Source: Streptomyces inhibens (GTDB taxonomy: Bacteria > Actinomycetota > Actinomycetes > Streptomycetales > Streptomycetaceae). Taken from it: a DNA stretch of 64,000 nucleotides. Location: positions 28,757 to 92,756 of the forward strand of contig NZ_QUAC01000127.1 in NCBI RefSeq assembly GCF_003389455.1, read 5' to 3'. The position numbers and the translations under genes are program-made. The notes beneath the pieces were generated by a model that saw only the letters and a program-made list of their open reading frames with translations, was not told the origin of the DNA and ran no database searches. Positions 24,767 to 33,320 of the stretch are shown here, piece by piece. How positions within the stretch are numbered: the first letter of the stretch is position 1; each line of letters starts with the position of its first letter.

Positions 24767-25161
24767 GGAGCCGGCTCGCCAGGGGATACGCCTGCCGGTC
24801 CCTGCTGAGGCTGCCGCGCACGTGGCCCCCGGGAACGCCCGACCGGATCCTCCGCATCAGGACATGCCGCGGGAATGCATCCAGGGCGAATCGTCCGACC
24901 ACTGTCCCGGCCCCCGCGCCTACCGTCCATCACCCCCCACCGACCAAGATGAGGGCATACGGCTGCACGCCCAGGCTCGCCGCCTGCCCGCCTGCCCGCT
25001 TGCCGCCACCCGCCGAGCCGCTGTTCGCCACGCGCAGTAGCGCTCCACCTGCCGAACGTCATACTTCCTTCCGGGTTCGGACAGGTGTCCGGCGATGCGG
25101 TCGCAGGAGCTATGGTGGCCGCCGCGATTTCTTGAGCGGTGGTACGAGTAAGGGGTTCGAC
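24767..25161. other. Intergenic between two kinase genes
   Basis: No gene, hairpin or recognisable motif was seen in these 395 bases. The frame of the second kinase stays open here without protein-like content. Confidence 0.45.
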
Positions 25162-26703
25162 GTGTCCGATCCGGGGGGCCTGCTGGTCGGCCGCTACAGG
25201 CTGGCCGAGCGTGTGGGTCGGGGCGGCATGGGAACGGTTTGGCGGGCCGAGGACGTGCTTCTGGGCCGCGATGTCGCGGTCAAGAAGCTGATTGTTCCCC
25301 CGCACCTGGACGATGACGAGGTCCGGATCCTGCACGAGCGGATGCGCCGCGAGGCGCGCAGCGCTGCGCGGATCACGCATCCCAACGTGATCGTCGTCCA
25401 CGATGTCGTCGACGACGAGGGCCTGCCGTGCCTTGTCATGGAGTACGTCCCCTCGATCACTCTGGGTGATGCGATCAAGGAACGCGGTCCGCTCGGGCCC
25501 GGCGAAGCCGCACGCATCGGGTGCGCCGTGGCCGCCGCGCTGCGTGCGGCGCACGATGCCGGAGTCCTCCACCGGGACGTCAAGCCCGCCAACGTCCTGC
25601 TCGGGCATGACGGCCGGGTCATCCTCACCGACTTCGGGATCGCCCTGGCGGCCGGGACGCCCTCTCTGACCACGACCGGCAAGTGGGTCGGGTCGATGGA
25701 CTACGTCGCTCCCGAGCGCCTCACGAGCAAGGCAGGCGATCCCGGCCCCGCCTCCGACCTGTGGGCCCTGGGCGCGACCTTGTACCAAGCCGTGGAGGGA
25801 CGCCCCCCATTCAGGCGGGCCACGCCCTTCGCCACCGCGCACGCCATCGCGTTCGACGAGCTCGAGCCCCCGCGCGGGGCAGGGGAACTGTCCCGCGTGA
25901 TCGAGGGCCTGCTGGCCAAGGAGCCTGGTGCGCGCATGGACGCCCCTCAGGTCGAACGCCTCTTGGCCCAGGCGGCCGGGGAACAGACCGCACCCACTGG
26001 GCCACCTCCCCTGGCGGTCGACGCCGCGTCACGTACGGCCTCGAATACACACACGGTTCCCAAGACACCTATGGCCGCGGAACCGGGCCGCGGCCGGCGG
26101 GTGGCGCTGCGCTCCCTGGCGGCCGTCGCCGTCGCCGCCGCGGTGGCCGGCGGGCCCCTGCTCATCAACGGCTACGGCGGCTCCGACGAGCCGAAGGACC
26201 CCGCCTCCGGCGGCTCTACGGCCGGTCCGCACAGCTCACCCGCACCCTCACCCTCGCCCGTTCCCGCCGGCTACCGCCTCCGCAAGGAGGACATGGGCCT
26301 GTCGGTTCCGGTCCCGGACGGCTGGCGCCGGACGACCACCAACAACGGCGAGGTCGCGTATGTGGACCCGTCCGGCCTGGTAGGGCTGCGGCTCACCGCC
26401 GAACGGTTCGCCGGCTCCGATGCGCTGCGGCACTGGCGAGAGGTCGAGGAGGCCCAGACCCGCCGGGACAACCCGAGGTACGAGCGGGTGCGCATGAGCG
26501 CGACGAAATTCCGGGGCAGTCCCGCCGGATACTGGGAATTCACATTCAAGGGCAGAACGCGGGACTTCCGGGCCGTGGAACTGGCCTTTGCGGGCTCCGA
26601 CGGCACCCAGTACGTGATCTATCTCAGTGCTCCTACGGCGCAGTGGACCACGTACCGCCCGGTCTTCGACAACGCCGTCAACGGAATCCGTTTTCAGGAA
26701 TAA
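25162..26703 (+). CDS. Membrane-anchored serine/threonine protein kinase with PsbP/MOG1-like sensor domain
   Basis: Hanks-type kinase of 513 residues. Catalytic domain about 10-275: VGRGGMGTVWRAEDVLLGRD, AVKKLIVPP, LHRDVKPANVLLG, LTDFGIALA, SMDYVAPERL. After a linker, one transmembrane helix (SLAAVAVAAAVAGGPLLING) crosses to an extracytoplasmic domain. That domain begins after a Ser/Pro tether at YRLRKEDMGLSVPVPDGWRRTT and ends YRPVFDNAVNGIRF. It resembles lipoprotein LpqN/PsbP/MOG1-like sensor folds seen at the ends of such kinases. The GTG at 25162 follows AAGGGG. It is paralogous to the kinase upstream but has a different sensor, so the pair probably read different signals. A hairpin with repeats follows the stop. 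Confidence 0.88.
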   Translation: MSDPGGLLVGRYRLAERVGRGGMGTVWRAEDVLLGRDVAVKKLIVPPHLDDDEVRILHERMRREARSAARITHPNVIVVHDVVDDEGLPCLVMEYVPSITLGDAIKERGPLGPGEAARIGCAVAAALRAAHDAGVLHRDVKPANVLLGHDGRVILTDFGIALAAGTPSLTTTGKWVGSMDYVAPERLTSKAGDPGPASDLWALGATLYQAVEGRPPFRRATPFATAHAIAFDELEPPRGAGELSRVIEGLLAKEPGARMDAPQVERLLAQAAGEQTAPTGPPPLAVDAASRTASNTHTVPKTPMAAEPGRGRRVALRSLAAVAVAAAVAGGPLLINGYGGSDEPKDPASGGSTAGPHSSPAPSPSPVPAGYRLRKEDMGLSVPVPDGWRRTTTNNGEVAYVDPSGLVGLRLTAERFAGSDALRHWREVEEAQTRRDNPRYERVRMSATKFRGSPAGYWEFTFKGRTRDFRAVELAFAGSDGTQYVIYLSAPTAQWTTYRPVFDNAVNGIRFQE

Positions 26704-26712
26704 CGGCCCGTG

Positions 26713-26794
26713 CGCGCGATCGGCGGTCGACTTTGCCGAGCCGCCGAGCCGCCGAGCCGCCGAGCCGCCGAGCCGCCGAGCCGCCGATCGCGCG
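26713..26794 (+). terminator. Perfect 14-bp hairpin whose loop is a 9-bp tandem repeat
   Basis: CGCGCGATCGGCGG at 26713-26726 pairs perfectly with 26781-26794. The 54-base loop is nearly all copies of GCCGAGCCG (26735-26786). It sits 10 bases past the kinase stop and probably terminates transcription. Confidence 0.6.
26735..26786. repeat. 9-bp tandem repeat (GCCGAGCCG), about six copies
   Basis: Exact head-to-tail copies of GCCGAGCCG fill the loop and part of the right arm of the hairpin at 26713-26794. The size suggests slippage expansion inside the hairpin. Confidence 0.9.
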
Positions 26795-26897
26795 AGATGG
26801 CGCCCATCAGGAGCAGGAGCGCCAGATCGAATGCGCCGGACCCGACCGTTTCGCGCACTCTCCTTCCACGTCCCGGCCGGGTGGGCGAAACCGCCGG

Positions 26898-27431
26898 TCA
26901 CATAGGCAGCGAGAGCAAGCGCACGGGCCCCTCAGGCCAGCTGGCGTCGTCGTGCAACGGCGTCCACATGGTCCGCAGCGGCATGACCACGGGACCATCT
27001 GGCTGTTCAACGTGTACGTCCTGTTGGAGCGTTCGCCACCCGAGCCGCTGATACAGCGGGACGAGAGGCGGTCGGCAGAAGAGCAGCCCGTGCTGCGGCC
27101 CCATCGTGCGTGCGTGTGTCAGGGCGGCCGTGACGACCATCCGCGCCAGGCCATGCCCCCGCAACTCCGGTGTGACGGCGACCCCGCCAAGGCCTACGAC
27201 CTTGGTCTCGACCCCGCCGATCGAAAGGGGCACCATCAACAGACCGGCGTGCGCCACGAGGCAGCCATCGCGCCTGATGCCGAAGTGCTCCTCCTTGGGC
27301 AGCCAACTCAGGCCGGCCTCCGCGACGCCGAACGGGTCGTCGCCGTCTCCCAGAATCTCGCTGATTTCCGTCTTCGTATACTGCGCGAGCCGCACCACGG
27401 CCGGCCACGCGGAAGGTGAGTTCCCAGTCAT
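26898..27431 (-). CDS. GNAT-family N-acetyltransferase
   Basis: Cytoplasmic acetyltransferase of 177 residues that uses acetyl-CoA. The acetyl-CoA signature is GLGGVAVTPELRGHGLARMVV (motif A, R/Q-x-x-G-x-G/A here RGHGLA). It is followed by GLLFCRPPLVPLYQRLGWRTL, which is motif B with the conserved Tyr. The arrangement resembles the aminoglycoside 2'-N-acetyltransferase-type GNATs (the AAC(2') group), but resistance cannot be inferred. ATG 27431 gives a normal GNAT N-terminus (WPAVVRLAQYTKTE); the longer frame upstream lacks homology. It is convergent with the second kinase. Confidence 0.82.
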   Translation of the reverse strand: MTGNSPSAWPAVVRLAQYTKTEISEILGDGDDPFGVAEAGLSWLPKEEHFGIRRDGCLVAHAGLLMVPLSIGGVETKVVGLGGVAVTPELRGHGLARMVVTAALTHARTMGPQHGLLFCRPPLVPLYQRLGWRTLQQDVHVEQPDGPVVMPLRTMWTPLHDDASWPEGPVRLLSLPM

Positions 27432-27662
27432 CCCTGCATGATGCTGCCCGAGCCGACTGCCGGCCAAGTGAGGTGCTCGCGGTTGCCTGTTGAGGCGTTC
27501 CGCCACATCGCAGTGGCGTTGTTTCCTGCGCCTGCGTCCAAAGGCTGTCCCGTGACTGGCGACTGACCACGATCGCAGAGGGGACAACCCTGGCTGTCAG
27601 TGCGGGTGGGTAGTTTGCGCGTGATGCGAACCGGCAGGTTCCCCCCGAGGAGGACTCGCAGC

Positions 27663-28583
27663 GTGGCCCGAAAGATCCCTGAATCGCCCTTCGACTTGGA
27701 GGCGCTGATACCAGAGTTCGCCGGCCTCGCCAAGGAGACGACCTTGCTGTACCCGCGGACCGGGGACCCTGGTGTCCATGAGAGCTCCATGGGCGGCCCG
27801 CTCCTCTGGCTGGCCGGGGACCCCTGGCCGTACTGCGCCCAGTCCGGGCACTGGTGAGGCCCCGGGCTCATGCCGGACGGGGAGATCACGCCGGAGTCTG
27901 CGCCCATGGTGCCAGTGGTCCAGCTCTTCGCCCGGGATGTGCCTCGGCTCGAGTTTCCTGCGGGCAAGGACGTGTTGCAGCTCGTCTGGTGCCCCCTGAT
28001 CCATCCCGAGGACCCGGCCGGCGCTGCACTGCCGAGGCTGTACTGGCGCAACGAGACCGAGACCGAGACCGTCGCCGCGGGGCTGCTGCGGGACATACCG
28101 GAGCCGGGCGAGGGCGAGTACGAGGAGGACTTCATGCCCCGCCCCTGCACGGTCTCCCCGACCCCGGCGGTGGAGTACCCGAAGTGGGACCTGCCGGAGG
28201 AGCTCAGGCAGGCCCTGCTTCCGCGCCTGCGGGAGCTCGAGGAACGCTTCGGGTACTGGTACTCCGAGGTGGCCAGCGCCCTGCAGAACAAGGTCGGCGG
28301 ATACCCGGCCTGGACCCAGCCCCCGAACTGGCCGCACTGCGCCCGCGGCCATCGTATGGAGCATCTCCTCAGCGTCACCGGGGAGCCGGGTTACGGCCGC
28401 TGGCTCCCGCTGGACGAGCACCGCCCCGGGGACACGCAGCCCCTGTGGCAGTCCCCGGCGGACCCAGCAGTCCTGGACACGCTCGGCCCGGACATGGATA
28501 TGGGCGACGCCGGAGGCATATACATCTTCCTCTGTTGCCAGTGCCCGGACCTGCCGTATGCGCACCGCTTTGACTGCCACTAG
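27663..28583 (+). pseudogene. DUF1963/YwqG-like protein interrupted by an in-frame UGA
   Basis: GTG 27663 follows GAGGAGG at 27647-27653. It opens a frame (ARKIPESPFDLEALIPEF, SSMGGPLLWLAGDPWPYC) that ends in TGA at 27855. Four codons later the same frame resumes at ATG 27870 and continues for 237 codons (MVPVVQLFARDVP, DVLQLVWCPLIHP, FLCCQCPDLPYAHRFDCH). Together they make one DUF1963-like protein of about 306 residues, with the MGGxPxWxxDPxPxC and PVVQL elements split across the stop. CGA to TGA is the simplest explanation. It may be a recent pseudogene, a sequencing error, or two ORFs with re-initiation at 27870. No selenocysteine context was seen. Confidence 0.7.
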
Positions 28584-28601
28584 CCCCGTTTGGACCGGTG
28601 G

Positions 28602-28811
28602 TTACCCTGTGAGGGCGAGGTTGTGAAGGCGGGCGATGCCGAGTGGTGTTGCCGACCGCGGCCTTGGCGCCGGATCTTCCCAGGCCCGGCAGTCGTTGCG
28701 GTTGCCAGGCAGGCGTTGGCCGATGGCAACCGGCTTGCCGAAGCAGCGCGGTCTCGGCCTTGTGAACGGGGCTGTCCAAGACGGCTCTGACGCCGTGGTC
28801 ACACCAGCCAC
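28602..28811 (-). pseudogene. Internally deleted IS5-type transposase remnant
   Basis: The minus-strand frame joins two transposase pieces. One reads KPVAIGQRLPGNRNDCRAWE, from the middle of an IS5/DDE_Tnp_4-type protein. The other reads GIARLHNLALTG at its very end. The about 80 residues normally between them, including the last catalytic residue, are deleted. It is a dead relic between the DUF1963-like gene and the LysR gene. Confidence 0.75.
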
Positions 28812-28980
28812 ACCAAGATCATCGCGTCCGTGGCCAGCAGTTACGGGACAACCCTTGGCTGTGCATCCGTTGGCGGCTGGGATTATCCAATGCGCGGACC
28901 CGAGCTCTCAGTTCCTCGAACCGAGCAAGGTTGGCGGCGGTCGCGCTCCCGGCGTGCGGCAACGGCACGTTCAGAGCCGG

Positions 28981-29886
28981 TCAGGACGCCGCGGCGAACA
29001 CGCGCGTCAGTTCTTCGGTGACGACCCGCGCACCCGGCGAGAACCAGCGTCTGCGGTGCCGGACGAGCTGGACGGGCACAGGCTGGGCGTCAGGGCCGTT
29101 CACCACCGCCAACCGGCCTTCTTCCAGGTGTCGTTCGACCGTCACGTGGGGGAGCAGGGTCAGGCCGAGACCGGCCGCGACGCACGACCGGGCGGCGTCG
29201 ATGCTGCCGAAGCGGGTGATCCGGGGGCGGGCCCCGGGCAGACCCAGCAATGTCCGCATGAGCCGGTCACTGTACGAGCAGCCCTCCTCGTGCAGAAAGA
29301 AGCATTCGTGGGCCAGCTCGTCCCAGTCGGCCGCCCGTCCGGCGAGCGGATGATCGGGTGCCGCCACGTACGCCAGCGGCTCGCTCGCAATCTTGCGGGC
29401 CAGCAGATCGTTCTCGGCGACCTCGGGCTCCAGCAGCAACGCGATGTCGAGTCGGCCCGTGCGTAGTCCGTCCACCGCCGCGGCCGTGCTGACGGCGTCC
29501 AGATGGACATCCAGTCGGGGGTGACTGCGCCGCAAGGAGGCGATCACCGCGGGCAGCCGTGAGGAACACAGCGAATCACCCGCACCGACGGCGACCTCCC
29601 CCTCGACCGTCCCGCTCTCGGCGTCACCGTGGGCAGCCGATGCCGCCGCGCGAAGCCTGGCCACCGCGTCGAGTACCTCTTCGGCCTCTTCCAGCAGCCG
29701 CAGCCCGGCACGGGTCGGGATCGTCCCCGACGGCATCCGGTCGAACAAAGGGGTCCCCAACTCCTTCTCCAAGGTGCGGATCTGGACGGTGACCGTGGAT
29801 TGCGCGAGATGGAGCGAGCGGGCGGCGGCGGTGAAGCTCCCTGCTCTTGCGAGAGTCACGAACGTACGCAGAAGTCTGGTGTCCAT
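28981..29886 (-). CDS. LysR-family transcriptional regulator
   Basis: Cytoplasmic regulator of 301 residues. The N-terminal winged helix (TRLLRTFVTLARAGSFTAAARSLHLAQSTVTVQIRTLEKELGTPLFDRMPSG) is a textbook LysR DNA-binding domain. A linker helix and a two-lobed periplasmic-binding-protein-like effector domain (about 90-290) follow. It starts at ATG 29886 and is divergent from the PhzF-like gene at 29970, 83 bases away. A T-N11-A box (ATCG-N7-CGAT) at 29898-29912 sits between them, 12 bases from its own start. It therefore probably represses itself and controls the neighbour in response to a small ligand. Confidence 0.92.
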   Translation of the reverse strand: MDTRLLRTFVTLARAGSFTAAARSLHLAQSTVTVQIRTLEKELGTPLFDRMPSGTIPTRAGLRLLEEAEEVLDAVARLRAAASAAHGDAESGTVEGEVAVGAGDSLCSSRLPAVIASLRRSHPRLDVHLDAVSTAAAVDGLRTGRLDIALLLEPEVAENDLLARKIASEPLAYVAAPDHPLAGRAADWDELAHECFFLHEEGCSYSDRLMRTLLGLPGARPRITRFGSIDAARSCVAAGLGLTLLPHVTVERHLEEGRLAVVNGPDAQPVPVQLVRHRRRWFSPGARVVTEELTRVFAAAS

Positions 29887-29897
29887 TCGCGCACGCT

Positions 29898-29912
29898 ATC
29901 GCGTTAGCCGAT
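29898..29912. promoter_or_regulatory. LysR-type T-N11-A box
   Basis: ATCGCGTTAGCCGAT has inverted ATCG/CGAT ends with T and A separated by 11 bases, the standard LysR recognition pattern. It lies in the 83-base divergent gap between the lysR-type gene and the PhzF-like gene. Confidence 0.6.
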
Positions 29913-29969
29913 GGAGTCGAGCAAGAACCATCGTTGGACACGATGGGCGTGGAGTGACAACGTGGACGC

Positions 29970-30896
29970 ATGACCACACAGACTTCCGCTGCCGGTCCGA
30001 GCCCGCTCCCGGACACCACCCTCGCCACTTCTGACACGATCGACGTACTGCGCTACTCCGCTTTCAGTGCCGACCCCGCGGGCGGCAATCCGGCCGGCGT
30101 GGTGCTCGACGCCGAAGCCCTGGACGATCAGCAGATGCTCGCCGTGGCCGCCAGGGTCGGGTACTCGGAGACTGCGTTCGTGACGGCAGGCGACACCGAG
30201 GCCCGCCGTTACCGGCTGCGATACTTCAGCCCCCGTGCCGAAGTCGCCTTCTGCGGACACGCCACGATCGCCACGGCCGTCGCCCTCGCCTCCCGTACGG
30301 GAACCGGCGAGCTGCTGTTCGACACGCCGGTGGGGGAGATCCGGGTCGGCACCACGACCGAGGGCGGGCTGATCCGCGCCACGCTCACCAGCGTGCCCAC
30401 CCACTCCCACCCGGCGGAGGAAACCCTGGTCGAGCCGGTGCTGCGCGCCTTGCGCTGGAGCCGGGACGAGCTGGACGCCGATCTGCCGCCCCATGTCGCC
30501 TTCGGGGGCAACGACCACCTTGTCCTGGCGGTCAGGAGCCGGGAGCGACTCGCCGCCCTCGACTACGACTTCGACGCGTTGCACGACATCATGCGGCACC
30601 ACGGCTGGACCACCGTGCACCTCGTCCACCGCCAGGCCCCGGACCGCCTCGACTTCCACGCCCGTGACCCCTTCCCGGTCGGCGGCGTCGTGGAAGACCC
30701 GGCGACCGGTGCCGCGGCCGCGGCGTTCGGCGGGTACCTGCGTGCCCTGGGCCTGGTCACGGAGCCCTTGAGGGTGCACATCCGGCAGGGCGAGGACATG
30801 GGCCGCCCCAGCGACCTCTACGTCGACCTCCACCCCGACGACCCGCGGGTACGGGTGACGGGCCAGGCCGTCGTTATCCCGGATCCGGGGCAGTGA
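29970..30896 (+). CDS. PhzF-family isomerase-like protein
   Basis: Cytoplasmic protein of 308 residues with the two-domain diaminopimelate-epimerase-like fold of PhzF. Recognisable elements are FSADPAGGNPAGVVL, SETAFV with the catalytic Glu, RYFSPRAEVAFCGHATIATA (the GHAT loop), and DPATGAAAAAFGGYL near the C-terminus. PhzF itself isomerises DHHA in phenazine synthesis. No other phenazine gene is present, so this is one of the many stand-alone homologues of unknown substrate. Transcription is probably controlled by the divergent LysR regulator. The start ATG is at 29970, after a short Ser/Thr/Pro-rich N-terminus. Confidence 0.88.
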   Translation: MTTQTSAAGPSPLPDTTLATSDTIDVLRYSAFSADPAGGNPAGVVLDAEALDDQQMLAVAARVGYSETAFVTAGDTEARRYRLRYFSPRAEVAFCGHATIATAVALASRTGTGELLFDTPVGEIRVGTTTEGGLIRATLTSVPTHSHPAEETLVEPVLRALRWSRDELDADLPPHVAFGGNDHLVLAVRSRERLAALDYDFDALHDIMRHHGWTTVHLVHRQAPDRLDFHARDPFPVGGVVEDPATGAAAAAFGGYLRALGLVTEPLRVHIRQGEDMGRPSDLYVDLHPDDPRVRVTGQAVVIPDPGQ

Positions 30897-30985
30897 GAGC
30901 CGGTTGAGCGATGGCGGAGTTGACCGGCCGGCGCCCACCGCACCCGGGTGCCGTCCGGGGCAGGCGCAGGCCGGCGCCTGGAGGC

Positions 30986-31288
30986 CTATACGAGCCCGGT
31001 CTGCGCCTTGCTGAACAGCTCGCCCTCGGAGTAGAAGAACACCGCGTTACTGCTTCCGTCGGCGCCGAAGCATGTCCAGGTGGCCTCGTCGCTGTGGGCG
31101 GGTTCGGCTTCGCCGTCCTGTTGGCAGGTGCTGGCGTACTGGAGCAGGGTCTTCTCGCTGCTGCCGGCCTTGATCTTGTCGAATTCGGCGAGAGTCAGCG
31201 GGTCGTTGGTAGCGGCGCTGACTTTGCAGGCGCCGACGATGATGAGCAGGCCGAGAATGCAGCCGCCGGCTATGGCGCTCTTCTTCAC
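30986..31288 (-). CDS. Small exported BLIP-fold-like (lipo)protein
   Basis: Exported protein of 100 residues. The signal MKKSAIAGGCILGLLIIVGAC ends with a lipobox-like VGAC, suggesting a lipid anchor at about Cys21. The mature part reads LTLAEFDKIKAGSSEKTL, a Cys pair in STCQQDG and WTCFGADG, and FFYSEGELFSKAQTGL. The F-x-K-I-x-x-G and K-A-Q-x-G-L endings match the small BLIP/SmpA-like domain frequent in Streptomyces exported proteins. The family includes beta-lactamase inhibitors, but inhibition is not implied here. It is convergent with the PhzF-like gene. Confidence 0.7.
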   Translation of the reverse strand: MKKSAIAGGCILGLLIIVGACKVSAATNDPLTLAEFDKIKAGSSEKTLLQYASTCQQDGEAEPAHSDEATWTCFGADGSSNAVFFYSEGELFSKAQTGLV

Positions 31289-31869
31289 TGGTGGAGTGTT
31301 TCCTTTTGCGGGTGTTGGGGGTTGGACCGGCGGGCGCGGGTCTAGCTGTGGGGACGGCGAGTTCTGCCTGGACGGGTACGAGTTGGGTCTTTCGGGCCGC
31401 GCCAGCGTACGCGGTGCACTAGGGGCAGGCCCAGCTCGCGGAACACCTATGGGATGTGGTCGGTGTCCTGGTACCGGTCATGGGAAGTTGGCGGCGGCTA
31501 CGACGTCGGCGAGGGGGACGGCGCGGGTGCCGCCGTGGACGGCGGTGTTACGCACTGGTCGGGCATGGCGGTGCCTTTCTGCGGGTGGTGCCGGCGGACG
31601 AACCGGCAGGGGACGAAGTCTATTTGGCGCGCTCTCGCCACTCGGGGGAGGCTGAGGCATGGCGACGGCCCCCGCCGGGAGATGGGCGGGGGCCGTAGCG
31701 TAGTGGTGACCGATTGACCGACCGGTGGGGCTCCTCATATGACGTGCGCCGCACGGCAATTCGGATGCCCACGCGTGGGGCCTGGCTGCCGAGTCGTACC
31801 CGTGAAGAGGGTGGGAACAGGGGGCGGCAATGGACCCCGCGGATCGGCCAGCGTGGCAGGCAGCTCGGG
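31289..31869. other. Long intergenic region with one terminator
   Basis: About 580 bases between two minus-strand small genes. Frames present have no recognisable protein. A strong hairpin lies at 31665-31696 (separate entry), suggesting an unrecognised transcript on either strand, or termination for the gene ending at 31870. Confidence 0.45.
31665..31696. terminator. Perfect 12-bp hairpin
   Basis: ACGGCCCCCGCC at 31665-31676 pairs with 31685-31696 across an 8-base loop. It is placed 174 bases past the minus-strand stop at 31870, so it may serve that small-protein pair. Confidence 0.65.
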
Positions 31870-32136
31870 CTACACCTTGAAGTAGTCGTTCCAGGCGTCC
31901 ACGAGCATCTGCCGCACGGATTGATCGGCCTGCTGGGCGGCCTGATTGAACGTGCCGGTTACGCCGTAGTAGTAATAGGCGCCGTCGTTCGTTGCCATGT
32001 GGTCGTCGCTAGGATTGTCGACGTGGCGGCTGAAATGGAGATTCGCAAACGCCTGGACGGCGGTGCAAATGTAGTACACCCAGTTTCCCGTCGCGTTCTC
32101 CATGGCGTTGGTGATACGCCAGTTCTGCATGGGCAC
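31870..32136 (-). CDS. Small Tyr/Asn-rich protein of unknown function
   Basis: Protein of about 88 residues, not recognised. It has no signal peptide or transmembrane helix. The sequence (NATGNWVYYICTAVQAFANL, GAYYYYGVTGTFNQAAQQA, MLVDAWNDYFKV) is rich in Tyr, Asn, Gln and Ala, unusual for this GC content, with one Cys. GTG 32136 is placed well behind AGGGGG; ATG 32130 is the alternative. The next gene upstream on the same strand ends 52 bases before it and is also a small soluble protein, so they probably form a two-gene unit. Confidence 0.6.
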   Translation of the reverse strand: MPMQNWRITNAMENATGNWVYYICTAVQAFANLHFSRHVDNPSDDHMATNDGAYYYYGVTGTFNQAAQQADQSVRQMLVDAWNDYFKV

Positions 32137-32188
32137 TACGTTCCCCCTCTTTCGTGTCCGATGCCTCTTTCGCGTCCGATACCTCGGA

Positions 32189-32509
32189 TCAGACTGCGGA
32201 CAGGGAGATGTCACCCGTGCTGCTGACCGTCATCCGGTAGTCCTGCGGGCTGCTCTGGACGCTGGCGAGGATGAACTCCCCCTTGCCGTCGTCCCACTGG
32301 CCCTTCACCTTCCAGTCGTCGTCCCAGATGATGCACCGTCCCCGCCCGGTCTGCACGCTCAGCGGCCTATCTTTGTGCTGCGAGATCCAGGCGTACGCAT
32401 CGCTGTACGTCCTCGGGTTCACGGACTCACTGTCCCCGGCGTGCTCCTCGTTGACGAATGACACGTAGGAGTTCGATTGGTTGTCGCAGCCCTTGATTCC
32501 AGTGGTCAT
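32189..32509 (-). CDS. Small soluble protein of unknown function
   Basis: Protein of 106 residues, not recognised. There is no signal peptide or membrane segment. It contains CDNQSNSYVSFVNEEHAGDS, a Trp-rich patch (AYAWISQHKDRP, CIIWDDDWKVKGQWDDGKGEF) and two Cys, and ends TVSSTGDISLSAV; a small beta-barrel is plausible. ATG 32509 follows AAAGGAAA. The neighbouring small gene at 31870-32136 is on the same strand 52 bases downstream. A 19-bp direct repeat (CCTCTTTCGTGTCCGATGC and variant) lies at 32146-32183 between them. Confidence 0.6.
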   Translation of the reverse strand: MTTGIKGCDNQSNSYVSFVNEEHAGDSESVNPRTYSDAYAWISQHKDRPLSVQTGRGRCIIWDDDWKVKGQWDDGKGEFILASVQSSPQDYRMTVSSTGDISLSAV

Positions 32510-33086
32510 GTGGGTTTCCTTTCACTGGTGCGTGGCGCTTCCGGGCTGTGATGGCCCGGGACCCTCTGCGTACCTCCGCTTTCGGCTGACTCCGTTATGG
32601 GAGCTGAAAGGAAACTACCGGCTCGTCGGAGTTGTTGTGGGAAAACGACGGGCTTTGGCTGGAACGTTGATGCTGGCCGGATGGGGGCTCTTGCGGAAGG
32701 GCTGTGGTAATGAAGTCGGCCGGCCACGGATACGGTGGTGATGGGGGAGAACGGGAGTAAACGAGAGTGTATGGGAGGGGCTGGATGTTCATACTGTGGT
32801 CAGGCGGCATTGTGCCAACCCGAATCCGTCGAATTGCATGGGCAATTGATGCGTGAGACGTTCTGCTGATGCGTAACGTGTCCTGCGTGAGGGCCGCGGG
32901 CCGGTCGTACGGGCGCCGCCGGCGATTACGTCGGGAACGGCGGCGGGTACGGTCCTCGGATGCCACCGGGTGACCGGCGGCGTCGTCGCAATGTGCCGCC
33001 TGCGCCGGGAATTCTCCGTAGGGGCGCAGACGGCAGATTGCAGGCGACAGATGTCCGCTTACGGAGCTGTCGTCGGCTGTCAGTTG
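32510..33086. other. Intergenic, slightly AT-richer
   Basis: About 575 bases without a credible gene. The segment 32590-32870 is less GC-rich than the surroundings. I see no hairpin or repeat of note. Confidence 0.4.
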
Positions 33087-33320
33087 TCAGTTTCCGGAGT
33101 TGTCGGCGTTACCGTTCGCGTCGGCCGAGTCGGCGGCGTGCTCGGCGTCGTCGACCTTCTTTTGCATCTGCGCGAGCTGGTCCGGAGCGACCGAGGGGCT
33201 GTTGCCGGCGGGCGGGGCCGCGTCCTTCGGAGTGGAGGCGTGCGAACAAGCCGTAGTGGCCAGGAGGGGCACCGTGAGCAACGCCGTCAGGAGAAGCGAC
33301 AGGCGTCGGCGGCGGTTCAT
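33087..33320 (-). CDS. Small lipoprotein
   Basis: Exported lipoprotein of 77 residues. The signal NRRRRLSLLLTALLTVPLLA ends in a TTAC lipobox, lipidated Cys near 24. The mature part is short, Pro/Ala-rich, then a helix QLAQMQKKVDDAEHAADSAD, ending in Asn/Gly. The helix looks like a short coiled coil. Its ATG overlaps the stop of the upstream gene by 4 bases (ATGA at 33317-33320), so the two are translationally coupled. It may anchor or partner the secreted protein encoded there. Confidence 0.7.
   Translation of the reverse strand: MNRRRRLSLLLTALLTVPLLATTACSHASTPKDAAPPAGNSPSVAPDQLAQMQKKVDDAEHAADSADANGNADNSGN

Noticed and set aside
27855..27857. Selenocysteine or programmed readthrough at the UGA in the DUF1963-like gene
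   Set aside because: No Cys-aligned position or stem-loop context supports recoding; a nonsense mutation is simpler.
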